From Prevotella sp. (GTDB taxonomy: Bacteria > Bacteroidota > Bacteroidia > Bacteroidales > Bacteroidaceae), in contig JAFZRU010000052.1 of assembly GCA_017619755.1 (NCBI GenBank), forward strand, positions 56,475-120,474: a DNA stretch of 64,000 nt, read 5' to 3'. The position numbers and the translations under genes are program-made. The first letter of the stretch is position 1, and every line of letters starts with the position of its first letter. Shown here in pieces: positions 53,174-62,151 of the stretch. The notes beneath the pieces were generated by a model. It was not told where the DNA came from. It made no database searches and worked only from the letters and a program-made list of their open reading frames with translations.

Positions 53174-54472
53174 ATGACCAGAAAGTTGTTGGCCCTCCTC
53201 CTTGTCGCGGCGGTTGTCGTGGCCGTGTTTTTTATTGGCCGCAGAGGTGGGGGCGACATCGACCGGGGGCACTACCTCCCTGCCGACACTGTGACGATGG
53301 AGAGTGCCCAGCCCGTGGTGCGGATCTACGTGGAGAATTCCGGAAGTATGAACGGCTACGTCACCACCAACTCACAGTTCAAGAACGCCTTGGGGCATCT
53401 CATCACCAAGGCTGATGGCTTCTACAAGGACACACGGCTGGACTTCATCAACCAGGACATCCACCACACCGCGATGTGCGACGACCTCGACAATTTTGTC
53501 TTGCAGCTCAACCCGCAGTCCATGCAAGTGGGCAACACCAGCTCCACCGACATCAACAAGATTTTCAAGATGATTCTTGAGCACACCTCCAAGGACACCG
53601 TCTCCGTGCTTGTGAGCGACTGCATGTACGATGTGGACAACGTGGGCACGCTGCTCGCCGCCGCCGCCAACAGCACCACCGGCACCTTCATGAAGGCCAT
53701 ACGTCAGGCAAGGGAAAAGAAGAGTGAGTTTGCCACCATCATCATGCAGTGTGTGTCGGAGTTCAGCGGCAATTACTACGAGGGCGGACAGGCCATCGCA
53801 TGCAACGCCGAGAGACCCTATTATGTCATCGTCATGGGTAACCTCCGACAGGTGATGGACTTCAACCGTCACATGGAATTGGAAGACACTTCCACCGGTC
53901 TCCCCGGTATGAAGCACAAGTACATGCTCTCCTCTGAGCCCACTTGGTTGCTCGACCCGGCCACCGCTCGCATCTACTCCAGCAATTTCAACAACGCCAT
54001 ACGCATCCAGGCCCACCACGACGGTCTCAACGTCCGTAAACTCACCATGGACCACGAGCAGTCGAACCTCAATTTCGCCTTTGGCTTGGGTATTGAGCAA
54101 CTTTTCGCCGACCGCTCCTATCTCCTCGACCGCGACAACTACGATGTCAGTCCGGCGCAGTACAAAGTCACCGACGTCAACGACAACGCCAAGTTCACGG
54201 AGTGCGACTATTTCAAGCATCCCATCACCGTGCAAGTCGTCGCACTCGGACAGCAGTTTGCACCCAAGCTCACTTTGCGCCTGAAAAACCAGATACCCGC
54301 CTGGGTGAAAGAGTGCAGCTACAACGAGCGAACAGGCATGCTGCCACCATCGCACCAGTCGTATGCCATCTACGAGATGGTGGAGGGCATCTACAGCGCC
54401 TTCTACAACACCAAGGCCGACGACAGCCGTGACCTCTTCCTGCTCGACGTGCATTTCGACGCTTACGAGTGA
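53174..54472 (+). CDS. Membrane-anchored vWA-like protein (operon gene 1)
   Basis: A 432-residue protein with one N-terminal transmembrane anchor (LLALLLVAAVVVAVFFIG) and a large soluble part. IYVENSGSMNGYV (about 57-69) resembles the DxSxS metal site of vWA domains with Glu-Asn in place of Asp-x, followed by ISTxT-like NTSSTDINKIF and VSVLVSDCMYD, the positions of the other two metal ligands. The rest is not recognised (SSEPTWLLDPATARIYSSNF; PAWVKECSYNERTG). It is first in a six-gene operon with tubulin-like and actin-like proteins and could be their membrane attachment point. Confidence 0.7.
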   Translation: MTRKLLALLLVAAVVVAVFFIGRRGGGDIDRGHYLPADTVTMESAQPVVRIYVENSGSMNGYVTTNSQFKNALGHLITKADGFYKDTRLDFINQDIHHTAMCDDLDNFVLQLNPQSMQVGNTSSTDINKIFKMILEHTSKDTVSVLVSDCMYDVDNVGTLLAAAANSTTGTFMKAIRQAREKKSEFATIIMQCVSEFSGNYYEGGQAIACNAERPYYVIVMGNLRQVMDFNRHMELEDTSTGLPGMKHKYMLSSEPTWLLDPATARIYSSNFNNAIRIQAHHDGLNVRKLTMDHEQSNLNFAFGLGIEQLFADRSYLLDRDNYDVSPAQYKVTDVNDNAKFTECDYFKHPITVQVVALGQQFAPKLTLRLKNQIPAWVKECSYNERTGMLPPSHQSYAIYEMVEGIYSAFYNTKADDSRDLFLLDVHFDAYE

Positions 54473-54506
54473 GCAAACATTTCATCAGCAGTTTTTTACA
54501 TACATC

Positions 54507-54923
54507 ATGGATATCATCAGTGAGATTTTAGAACTTTTCGGAGCCGCCTACTTGGGCGACTTCTCCAAGTACATGTTCCAGTCGGGGGCATACAGCCCCG
54601 TTTTCTATGTCATGTTGCTCCTGCCGGTCATCGTGGCATTCGTCTATTACGTCGTCCTCGACCACATCCTCTTGGCCAACGTGAGGAAATGGACACTCAT
54701 CGGAGTCGTCACAAGCGCCGTCGCTGCCATTGCAGCCATCGTCATCGCCAACCAGAAGATCGAGGGATTCACCTTCGGACACAACATCATCGACACCGGT
54801 GTGGGGTCGGCAGACTTCCTTTCATTCGGTTTCATCGTCTTCGCCTGGAGCGCACTTTTCTATTTCCTTGCATCACTGGCCCTCAAGTCGTTTAGCAGCA
54901 GGTCCAGGAACATTCCATTCTAA
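54507..54923 (+). CDS. Three-span membrane protein (operon gene 2)
   Basis: A 138-residue protein beginning MDIISEILELFGAAYLGDFS. An amphipathic start precedes three membrane helices at about 33-55 (VFYVMLLLPVIVAFVYYVVL), 63-82 (IGVVTSAVAAIAAIVIA) and 105-127 (FIVFAWSALFYFLASLAL). No family is recognised. It starts 34 bases after gene 1 and ends 16 bases before the tubulin-like gene, so it is very likely part of the same machine in the inner membrane. Confidence 0.7.
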   Translation: MDIISEILELFGAAYLGDFSKYMFQSGAYSPVFYVMLLLPVIVAFVYYVVLDHILLANVRKWTLIGVVTSAVAAIAAIVIANQKIEGFTFGHNIIDTGVGSADFLSFGFIVFAWSALFYFLASLALKSFSSRSRNIPF

Positions 54924-54939
54924 GAACAAGTCCACCAAC

Positions 54940-56400
54940 ATGAGCAAACTATATGTTTTCGGCATCGGAGGCACCGGCGCCAGGGTTATGCGCTCTCTCA
55001 CCATGCTTCTCGCTGCCGGCGTGTCGCTCGGAGACCGCATCGACACCATCGTGCCGGTCATCATCGACCCCGACACCAGCAACGGAGACCTCACAAGAAC
55101 CGTCTCGCTGATGAACCTCTACCGTAAAATCAGGCAGCACCTGCAGTTTGACAACCGCCCGGAGAAAAAGGGGTATTTCCATGTCGACATCGACGACATG
55201 AACACCAATTTCCGCCTGCACCTCAACAATGTCGCCAACATGAAGTTTGCCGACTACATCGCCTACAACCGCTTCCCAAGCCAGGGACAGGCCGACAGCA
55301 ACAAGGCCCTGTTGAGCCTCCTCTTCTCCGACAAGAACCTGGCCTGTCCACTCGACGTGGGCTTCAAGGGAAATCCCAATATGGGAAGCGTGGTGCTCAA
55401 CGACCCCAAGAACACGGAGGCCATGGTGCAACTGTTGCAGCATTTCCAGTCGGAAGACCAGTTGTTCGTCATCAGCAGCATCTTCGGAGGCACCGGAGCC
55501 GCCGGCTTCCCTCTCCTCCAGAAAACCTTCCGTGAGGCCGAGCGGCTCAACATGCCCAACTCATCAGCCATCGCCAACGCCGCCATCGGTGCCGTCACCG
55601 TCCTGCCCTATTTCGGACTGAAGGAAAACAAGGAGAGTGAAATCAACATGGAGACGTTCATCTCCAAAACCAAGGCCGCACTCAAATATTACATAGGAAA
55701 CCTTGATGTGGACCATCTCTACTACGTGAGCGACAACATCAAAAACCGCTACGACAATGTGGAGGGCGCCACCGAGCAGCGCAACAAGGCGCATTTCGTG
55801 GAACTCGCCGCCGCGCTCTCCATCGTGGATTTCGCCAACGCCAACGTGGAGCACAACCGCATCCAGACAAGCACCTCCTACCGCGAGTTCGCCATCAGGG
55901 CTGACCAAAACCCCGTCACGCTCAACGACCTCTGCTCCGCCACCTTCGGGGCGGTGGGGAAGGAGATGATGAGCTTCTATCTCTTCTCGCGCTTCATGAT
56001 GGAGCATTTCAATCAGACACGCGACTACGCCTGGGCGAAGTCACCCCAGATGAAGGGAGCAAGCTTCAACGACGCCTTCTTCGCCGACATCAAGCAGTTC
56101 GCCGACGCCTACAAAAATCAGTGGCTCAAGGAACTCTCCGACAACCAGCGTAGCTTCCAGCCCTTCGACCTCTTCGCCAACACCGACGATGTCTTCGACA
56201 CCATCATGCACATGGAACCGAAGAAGACCTCCAGGCTTGGAAGGCTCTTGGGAAAGAACCTCACCGGTTACCCGGCCATCGACACCGAAATATCCGACGT
56301 GTCGATGAAAAAGTTCAGGGGACTCGACACCTACAACTATTTCATCACCGTGCACGAGACGGCCATCAACAATGTGATCAAGAAGAAATACAACATTTGA
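54940..56400 (+). CDS. Tubulin-like GTPase-fold protein (operon gene 3)
   Basis: A 486-residue protein with the nucleotide-binding layout of the prokaryotic tubulin-like family (Pfam Tubulin_2 type). It opens KLYVFGIGGTGARVMRSLTM (Rossmann first loop). The tubulin signature-like loop is SSIFGGTGAAGFP at about 178-190, where FtsZ/tubulin have GGGTG(T/S)G. NAAIGAVTVLPYFGL follows as in the T5 region. It lacks the FtsZ C-terminal tail. No membrane span is present. It starts 16 bases after gene 2, and the 1136-residue actin-like gene starts 1 base after its stop, implying co-translation and probably a fixed ratio of the two proteins. Confidence 0.8.
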   Translation: MSKLYVFGIGGTGARVMRSLTMLLAAGVSLGDRIDTIVPVIIDPDTSNGDLTRTVSLMNLYRKIRQHLQFDNRPEKKGYFHVDIDDMNTNFRLHLNNVANMKFADYIAYNRFPSQGQADSNKALLSLLFSDKNLACPLDVGFKGNPNMGSVVLNDPKNTEAMVQLLQHFQSEDQLFVISSIFGGTGAAGFPLLQKTFREAERLNMPNSSAIANAAIGAVTVLPYFGLKENKESEINMETFISKTKAALKYYIGNLDVDHLYYVSDNIKNRYDNVEGATEQRNKAHFVELAAALSIVDFANANVEHNRIQTSTSYREFAIRADQNPVTLNDLCSATFGAVGKEMMSFYLFSRFMMEHFNQTRDYAWAKSPQMKGASFNDAFFADIKQFADAYKNQWLKELSDNQRSFQPFDLFANTDDVFDTIMHMEPKKTSRLGRLLGKNLTGYPAIDTEISDVSMKKFRGLDTYNYFITVHETAINNVIKKKYNI

Positions 56401-56401
56401 C

Positions 56402-59400
56402 ATGTCATACGTTTTCAGATTCCACAAGGGAAGCGAGACCATCGAGGGATGGCAGGAGACTGGCCAGCTTGGCGCCAAGGACATCGAAGCCATCGAGGAC
56501 CCCAACGGAGCCAAAGCCTCGCTGCCCATCACATCCATACCAACACCTTTCGCGGGTTTCGAACTGGCAAAGACCGCCTTCGCTTACTGCGCCGAGGCCG
56601 GCGTGAGAGGCTCGTCCATCTACCACAAATTGGCGTCGGGCGCCCTCGACGTGTTGGAAATCTTCTTCGGATACCGCACCAAATACGCCCGCCTCTTCCA
56701 AATCGTCGTGTGGGACAAGGCCAACGACCTACAGCGTCTCGCCGCCGACGGCGTGCCGGAACATGCCGCCATGGCCGCCACCCTGCAGCTCTTCCTCTCC
56801 CAGGACGGGCGCAGCTTCAATTTCTCACGCATGCAGTTCATCTACATGCTCAATTACATCGGTGCCGGCGCACAAGGGCAGATCAACATCGTGGGCGGTA
56901 CGTCGCCCACGTCGGTGTGCATGGCCTCGGCCAACGACCTTTCCTATGTCAACGATGTCTTCTTGAGCAACTACCACCTCGCCTTCCATCCTGACGACGA
57001 TGGCACCTACCGCTCCTTGGTGGGAAGGGACCGCGAGTTCCGACAGTTTGTCTATCTCCTTGTCAAACAGCCGGAGTTCAACGCCCTCTATCCGGACTTC
57101 CACGCATACGTGGACGCCTGTTTCAGGGCTGACAACGACAACGATTTCAAGAACAGGCTCAACGCCATGCAGCCGGGCATGTACGCCAGCCTCTACCAGC
57201 CTCTGTTGGCCGGCAGTGCACAGATGATGCTCACCGGAGACATCCCCCTCCTCTGCCTCCCGGGCCACCGCATTGCAGAGGAGAGCGACTTCCGCATCCT
57301 CTCCAAGAACGGCGGGCAGCTCCCCCTCGTGTTACCGGCGGAGCCGTATTTCGAGCCGGAGATGCTCTACACCACCTCCTTGTGGAATGCTCACCTCATG
57401 GCCCCGCTTTCCGACAAGAGGCCCATGGAGGAGCGTACGCTGCCCTTTGACACCACGCAGTACCCATACCTCACCACGGACGATGTCTTCGAGCCATACC
57501 TCCTCAAGACCGTCTTCCCCATCAACGAGGCCGCTTTCTTCACCAATCTCTTCCGTGGCAACAGCCGCACCGCCGACGAGTGCCACTACCTCTTGCCACT
57601 CAAGCCGGAGGTGATGGAATACCTTGACGTGGAGACACTCATGGGCTATGCCGGCAATACGTCGAAGACCATCTTCCAACTCAACGAGATGCCCGACGGG
57701 CGCATACAGGCCGTCGTCAACATCCCGGTGCAGAAAGGCCGCTTCGTCACGCTTCACCGCGAATACACCGTCGCGCAGGTGGACCCCGACCCCGATCGCC
57801 TCATCTGGCCCGTTATGGAGTGCCGCTTCGACCTCTTCCTCTTCCCCTCCTACCACGTGGACGACCCCTCCTTGGAGAAGCCGCAGCGCATCTACCTCGT
57901 TGATGAGGACACGGCGGGCTACAAGAAGGAGCAGTTCCAATACTCCGTCACGGCGTACAGGAACAACAGCACCGAGCCACTGCGACACACCCTCGTGGAG
58001 AGGGCCGACAAGAGGAGGCAGTTTCTCACATCAAAATATTTCTGCCTTGCAGAGGAGTATGACTACCTTGTCGTCTCCAACACCATTGCAAGCGGCATCC
58101 TCATCCCGCGCTTCCGCCATGTCAGGCAGGGAAGCAAGGTCTTCGACTTCGCCATCGACTTCGGCACGACAAACACGCACATCGAGTACAAGACCGACAC
58201 CGACCCGGAGCCTACTCCGCTTGCCATCACGCCCGACGACGTGCAGGTGCTCGCACTCAACTCCTTGTCCCAGAAATCGGTGGAGATGATTGACCAGGAG
58301 GGTCTTGAGACTTTCTACGGAGGGCCGGCACAGGCTTTCATGCAGGAGTTCATGCCCGTCACCGTCGGCAAGGGCGAGATAGCCCGCTTCCCGATGCGCA
58401 CCAACCTTTGCTACCGCGCCGGACACAGCGTGGAGGGTAGGGAGGTGTTCCCGTTGGCCGACTACAACATCGGTTTCCACTACGAGAAGGAGGACACCTA
58501 CGACTACAACGAGACACGCCCCGACCTGAAATGGGACAACTCCCGAGGCAACAACATCCTCATCGAGGCTTATTTTGAGGAAATCCTCATGCTCATACGC
58601 AACAAGGTGTTGCTCGCCGGAGGCTTCCTGCCAAGGACAAGCATCACATGGTTCTATCCCGTGTGTATGCAACCGTATCAGATAGCCAACTTGGAGAGTG
58701 CTTGGAACAAGTTGTGCCAGAAACTCATTGCTCCGCAGGGATACCGTCTGCAAAAAGTGCCGGAATCGCTCGCTCCTTATTATTATTACACCAAGAAGGA
58801 GGATGTGGATGCCGAGAGCAGGCCCGTCGTCTCCATGGACATCGGCGGTGGCACCACCGACTTCGTCGTCTATCACACTGGAAACACCGCCGCCCTCATT
58901 TCATCCGTCAGGTTTGCTGGAAACAACATTTACGGCGACTTCCTTGGCCGGGGTACGGAATACAATGGCTTCGTCAAGGCTTTCGCACCCGAATTTGATA
59001 TGAAGTTGCGTGATATCAGCGGTGTGAGCGACGTCTATGCCAAGGCGAAGCGCAACAGCAACGAGTTTGTGTCGTTCCTCTACTCCCTCGACAGCAACCC
59101 GCGTATGGAGGGGAGGGGAGTGTCGTTCTCCGAGGAACTTAAAGCCCGGCAGAATTTCCGCGTCGTGCTGCTCCTCTTCTATGCGGCAGAGGTGTATTAT
59201 GCTGCGAAACTCTTGGAAATGAAGGGGCTGAAGACACCGGCGTACATCACCGTGAGCGGCACGGCTTCCAAGGTGCTTGCACTCATTGGCAGCATCGACG
59301 CGCTGCAAGCCGTGGCGACTGCCATCTTCAACGATGTCTTGGGAGACAAGGGCAAGGTGGAACTCAAGTTGGTGGACAACCCCAAGGAAATCACTTGCAA

Positions 59401-59812
59401 GGGAGGACTCAATATGAAGCCCCGGTACGTGGTGGACAATGTGGAGGAAATCACTAAGTTCCGCACTGGTTCCAAGACACTCGACCAACTGGACGTGCCA
59501 CGTTACAAGGACGTGACACCGAAGGTGAGGGAGGAGGTGCTCGAAAGCTACAACGAGTTTATCGACTATTTCTTCGCCCTCAACAAGAAGTATAGTTTCG
59601 CCAAGTATCTCGGCGTGTCCAACGAGAGGGAGTTTACCAAGTTCAGGACGGTGCTCACCGAGAAGGCCGAACAGGATTTCAACAAGGTTGTCGAGGCCCG
59701 CACCGACACCATGACCGACGAGGAGAACCCGGAACTCAAGGACTCGCTCTTCTTCATCCCCCTTACGGGAGGCCTCAGCCGCCTCGCACTGTATATCGCA
59801 GAGAACCCATAA
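56402..59812 (+). CDS. 1136-residue protein with C-terminal actin/Hsp70-type ATPase domain (operon gene 4)
   Basis: Residues about 580-1000 hold the actin-superfamily ATPase motifs: phosphate-1 DFAIDFGTTNTHIEY (about 580), phosphate-2 SMDIGGGTTDFVVY (about 810) and adenosine AYITVSGTASKVLAL (about 945). The first about 570 residues contain no recognised domain: helical blocks (YHKLASGALDVLEIFFGYRT; LQLFLSQDGRSFNFSRMQF) and then beta-rich segments (QVVNIPVQKGRF-like). Overall size and a late ATPase core are reminiscent of SrfB-type proteins, but the N-terminus is not clearly that family. It is transcribed directly after the tubulin-like gene. I infer a large ATP-driven scaffold or chaperone. 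Confidence 0.78.
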   Translation: MSYVFRFHKGSETIEGWQETGQLGAKDIEAIEDPNGAKASLPITSIPTPFAGFELAKTAFAYCAEAGVRGSSIYHKLASGALDVLEIFFGYRTKYARLFQIVVWDKANDLQRLAADGVPEHAAMAATLQLFLSQDGRSFNFSRMQFIYMLNYIGAGAQGQINIVGGTSPTSVCMASANDLSYVNDVFLSNYHLAFHPDDDGTYRSLVGRDREFRQFVYLLVKQPEFNALYPDFHAYVDACFRADNDNDFKNRLNAMQPGMYASLYQPLLAGSAQMMLTGDIPLLCLPGHRIAEESDFRILSKNGGQLPLVLPAEPYFEPEMLYTTSLWNAHLMAPLSDKRPMEERTLPFDTTQYPYLTTDDVFEPYLLKTVFPINEAAFFTNLFRGNSRTADECHYLLPLKPEVMEYLDVETLMGYAGNTSKTIFQLNEMPDGRIQAVVNIPVQKGRFVTLHREYTVAQVDPDPDRLIWPVMECRFDLFLFPSYHVDDPSLEKPQRIYLVDEDTAGYKKEQFQYSVTAYRNNSTEPLRHTLVERADKRRQFLTSKYFCLAEEYDYLVVSNTIASGILIPRFRHVRQGSKVFDFAIDFGTTNTHIEYKTDTDPEPTPLAITPDDVQVLALNSLSQKSVEMIDQEGLETFYGGPAQAFMQEFMPVTVGKGEIARFPMRTNLCYRAGHSVEGREVFPLADYNIGFHYEKEDTYDYNETRPDLKWDNSRGNNILIEAYFEEILMLIRNKVLLAGGFLPRTSITWFYPVCMQPYQIANLESAWNKLCQKLIAPQGYRLQKVPESLAPYYYYTKKEDVDAESRPVVSMDIGGGTTDFVVYHTGNTAALISSVRFAGNNIYGDFLGRGTEYNGFVKAFAPEFDMKLRDISGVSDVYAKAKRNSNEFVSFLYSLDSNPRMEGRGVSFSEELKARQNFRVVLLLFYAAEVYYAAKLLEMKGLKTPAYITVSGTASKVLALIGSIDALQAVATAIFNDVLGDKGKVELKLVDNPKEITCKGGLNMKPRYVVDNVEEITKFRTGSKTLDQLDVPRYKDVTPKVREEVLESYNEFIDYFFALNKKYSFAKYLGVSNEREFTKFRTVLTEKAEQDFNKVVEARTDTMTDEENPELKDSLFFIPLTGGLSRLALYIAENP

Positions 59813-59838
59813 CTCACCAACAACAACCATTTGCAACC

Positions 59839-60441
59839 ATGGAAATAGTGTTTTCCCTCTTCCTCTTCGCACTGGCCATCGGATATGTGGAGTATCGGTT
59901 GAAGAGCTTGCGAAAAGACACCGACAAGGAGCAGTCGGGGGCCTTCGACTTCTTCGCCACCAAGGAGGAACTGAAAAAGGCGGTGAACGACCTGAAGACT
60001 CAGGCCGACGCCGACCGATTGGCGGCCGATGAGCGCATGGCCTCCATCGAACAGAAGGCATTCTATGCCGAAGAGAAAAAGAAAAAGGAGGTGGAGAAGA
60101 AAGCGAGCCAGCCGGTGGAGGACCCCGACCCGGCGGTCGTCTTCTTCAGGTGGCCGGCTGATGACGGAACCTTTGACGACGCCCAAAGGCAGCGCGTGCA
60201 GACGGAGGACACTTACTATATGTTCCATCTTGATGACACGAGGAAAAAGGCCTCGTTCACCTTCGTCACTATGAGTGAGACGCAGCTCAGCAAGGCCAAC
60301 AACAGTTCGAAAAAGTATATCGAGAGGGCTTGTAATTTCGTCAACGCGAAGTCAACCAAGTATGACTGCACCCCCGGCACCGCTCACCTCGACCGGGGGA
60401 AATGGGTTATTGACCAAAAGGCAAGGATAGAATACAAGTAA
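59839..60441 (+). CDS. Membrane-anchored coiled-coil protein (operon gene 5)
   Basis: A 200-residue protein: one N-terminal membrane helix (VFSLFLFALAIGYVEYRL), a basic patch, a charged helical or coiled-coil part at about 45-105 (KEELKKAVNDLKTQADADRL; AEEKKKKEVEKKA), and a C-terminal globular part of about 90 residues (VVFFRWPADDGTFDDAQRQR; TFVTMSETQLSKANNSS). No known family. It starts 26 bases after the actin-like gene. It could tether the cytoskeletal partners to the membrane. Confidence 0.7.
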   Translation: MEIVFSLFLFALAIGYVEYRLKSLRKDTDKEQSGAFDFFATKEELKKAVNDLKTQADADRLAADERMASIEQKAFYAEEKKKKEVEKKASQPVEDPDPAVVFFRWPADDGTFDDAQRQRVQTEDTYYMFHLDDTRKKASFTFVTMSETQLSKANNSSKKYIERACNFVNAKSTKYDCTPGTAHLDRGKWVIDQKARIEYK

Positions 60442-60459
60442 ATCTCAAGGGGGAAAAAT

Positions 60460-60909
60460 ATGGATGATAGGAATGAGCCATGGAGAGACCTTGAATCTTA
60501 CATGGAAAAAACCTATTGGGTGGTTGACATTCTGCCCAAGCAGGTGCCAGAAAACTCAAGAGGACAGTATTTCAAAATAGAAGAATACTATCTTTGTCAT
60601 CCACAGGTTGATGTCATCTACAAGAAATTCTCCGATATCTTCTTGAAATTGAACTGCTATGATGACATGGCTGTATCCCAAGACGGGGAGAATTGGGTCG
60701 TCAACCCCTCCCCGCATGGCCTCGTGGACATGGTAACAAACGCCATGCCCACCCAAAGTATGTTCTATGCCTTTCTGAAGTCAGCAGACACCCTCCTCGT
60801 CGCCACCGGCCACGACACCTATTTCACCATTTACAATCCCACAACAGAAATCCTCGAACTCCTCCGCTCCTTGGCCTCCGCCGATGGCCTCTTCCTTTGG
60901 AAACCTTGA
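60460..60909 (+). CDS. Small soluble protein, unknown (operon gene 6)
   Basis: A 149-residue protein without signal or membrane segment, starting MDDRNEPWRDLESYMEKTYW. It mixes helical and strand segments (VDVIYKKFSDIFLKLNCYDD; LLVATGHDTYFTIYNP) and has an acidic bias. No family recognised. It is 18 bases after gene 5, the last gene before a convergent neighbour, so probably an accessory member. Confidence 0.6.
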   Translation: MDDRNEPWRDLESYMEKTYWVVDILPKQVPENSRGQYFKIEEYYLCHPQVDVIYKKFSDIFLKLNCYDDMAVSQDGENWVVNPSPHGLVDMVTNAMPTQSMFYAFLKSADTLLVATGHDTYFTIYNPTTEILELLRSLASADGLFLWKP

Positions 60910-60985
60910 AAGTCTGAATACCATTGAAGACTATTATTCAGGTGGCATGGTGTGCCTTACAGTAGATTGCGGATAATGATTTGAC

Positions 60986-61675
60986 TTATGGTGTCTCGTT
61001 TTTGATGATTTGATAACTGCCTTCCCATTCGTCAAAACTGTGAGAGGTAATCCCATTACTTGTAAATTCGGGGTAGGACTTTCGTCCTGGTAACACCTTT
61101 ATCCTCACAATGCCGGTCTGTCCTAATTTCAAGACGCCAGAATGAACGGCAGCGGTGGCAATCTCTGAGTCAGTGGTATATACACCGTCTTTGCCTCCCC
61201 AAATGGCTCCTTCCTTGCTTCCTGTCACACGAAAGAGGAAGATCATATCATACTTGCCTATAAATTCACTCATGTTGGTGGGGGCATTGGCAAACTCGTC
61301 AGGTGAAGGAGGCAACAGTTGGTAGCTGCCTTCACTACTGTCGATTTGCTCGCTGATAATGCCATTGCGGTTGATTGACGGGTAGTTGTTTCTTGCAGCC
61401 ATCACCTTCACCTTGACCAACTTGGTTTCGTTTGCCTTTACCAGTCCGGCATGGACGGCAGCCACGGCGAGAGGCGAGTCGTCGGTATAAATATTGTCCT
61501 CACCACCACTACATTGACCACTGTCGTCGCCTGTCACATAAAAGAGGAAGGATGCACCATCCTGCCCTCGGTAATCGCTCATATTAGAGGGGGTTTCCTG
61601 CGCCCTAAGAGTGGATGCAAAGCCGAGCATCAACACGAGGATGCAGATGATTTTACAAAATGTTGACTTTTTCAT
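60986..61675 (-). CDS. Exported protein with two LCCL-like domains
   Basis: A 229-residue protein with signal peptide MKKSTFCKIICILVLMLGFA, cleaved near RAQE. Two repeats of about 90 residues each match the LCCL domain pattern. The first is at about 33-120 (DNIYTDDSPLAVAAVHAGLV, later NGIISEQIDSSEGSYQLL). The second is at about 125-225 (DGVYTTDSEIATAAVHSGVL, later NGITSHSFDEWEGSYQII). LCCL domains are better known from secreted animal and parasite proteins; bacterial ones exist. The start at 61675 is chosen because it gives the signal peptide. It is convergent with the operon and is a separate unit. Confidence 0.85.
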   Translation of the reverse strand: MKKSTFCKIICILVLMLGFASTLRAQETPSNMSDYRGQDGASFLFYVTGDDSGQCSGGEDNIYTDDSPLAVAAVHAGLVKANETKLVKVKVMAARNNYPSINRNGIISEQIDSSEGSYQLLPPSPDEFANAPTNMSEFIGKYDMIFLFRVTGSKEGAIWGGKDGVYTTDSEIATAAVHSGVLKLGQTGIVRIKVLPGRKSYPEFTSNGITSHSFDEWEGSYQIIKNETP

Positions 61676-61898
61676 ATTCTTCGATGTTTGAGGGTTATGA
61701 TATATTTGATGAAGTTCGATTGAATCTGGCAATCCTTTCATTGACAACACGAAGATAGGTCCTCTTCATCTTCTTTTTGAGAAAGTGCGACACGCCATGG
61801 CCGCCGAACAGTTGTTTCGAAATGAAGCCGTCGAAAATGTTGTTTCAGGCCGCTAAGTTAGCAATTTTTCACGAAAAATCAAAATTGTTGGGGGAAAA

Positions 61899-61930
61899 TT
61901 TGGAGGTTTCAAAAAATGTGCATACCTTTG
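61899..61930 (+). promoter_or_regulatory. Promoter of tRNA-Val
   Basis: TTTG at 61899-61902 and TACCTTTG at 61923-61930, separated by 20 bases, 19 bases before the tRNA. Confidence 0.75.
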
Positions 61931-61948
61931 CACCGCTTTTCGAAACGA

Positions 61949-62023
61949 GGGCGTTTAGCTCAGTTGGTTTAGAGCATCTGCCTTACAAGCAGAGGGTCGG
62001 CGGTTCGAATCCGTCAACGCCCA
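61949..62023 (+). tRNA. tRNA-Val (anticodon UAC)
   Basis: A complete cloverleaf: acceptor GGGCGTT pairs with AACGCCC; anticodon stem TCTGC/GCAGA with loop CTTACAA, anticodon TAC; T-loop GGTTCGAATCC. The CCA end is not encoded. Confidence 0.97.
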
Positions 62024-62036
62024 CTTTGGGGTGATT

Positions 62037-62076
62037 CCTCGTGGACCTTCGGGCCTGCGGGGATTTTTGATTTTTT
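62037..62076 (+). terminator. Rho-independent terminator after the tRNA
   Basis: Imperfect G+C-rich stem from CCTCGTGGACC to GGCCTGCGGGG around a TTCG loop (62037-62062), followed by ATTTTTGATTTTTT. Confidence 0.8.
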
Positions 62077-62087
62077 ATAACTTAATA

Positions 62088-62119
62088 CTTGCCAGTAAGG
62101 CAATAAATTCGTACCTTTG
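62088..62119 (+). promoter_or_regulatory. Promoter of purB
   Basis: CTTG at 62088-62091 and TACCTTTG at 62112-62119 with 20 bases between, 33 bases before the start codon. A TTG-initiated longer frame from 62128 would begin almost at the transcript start and is not favoured. Confidence 0.75.
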
Positions 62120-62151
62120 CACCGATTTTGCATACGACATCATTTCATAGC

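Noticed and set aside
54940-59812. Plasmid partition system (TubZ/ParM type)
   Set aside because: No centromere-like iterons or DNA-binding adaptor gene is nearby, and the neighbours are membrane proteins in a chromosomal context.
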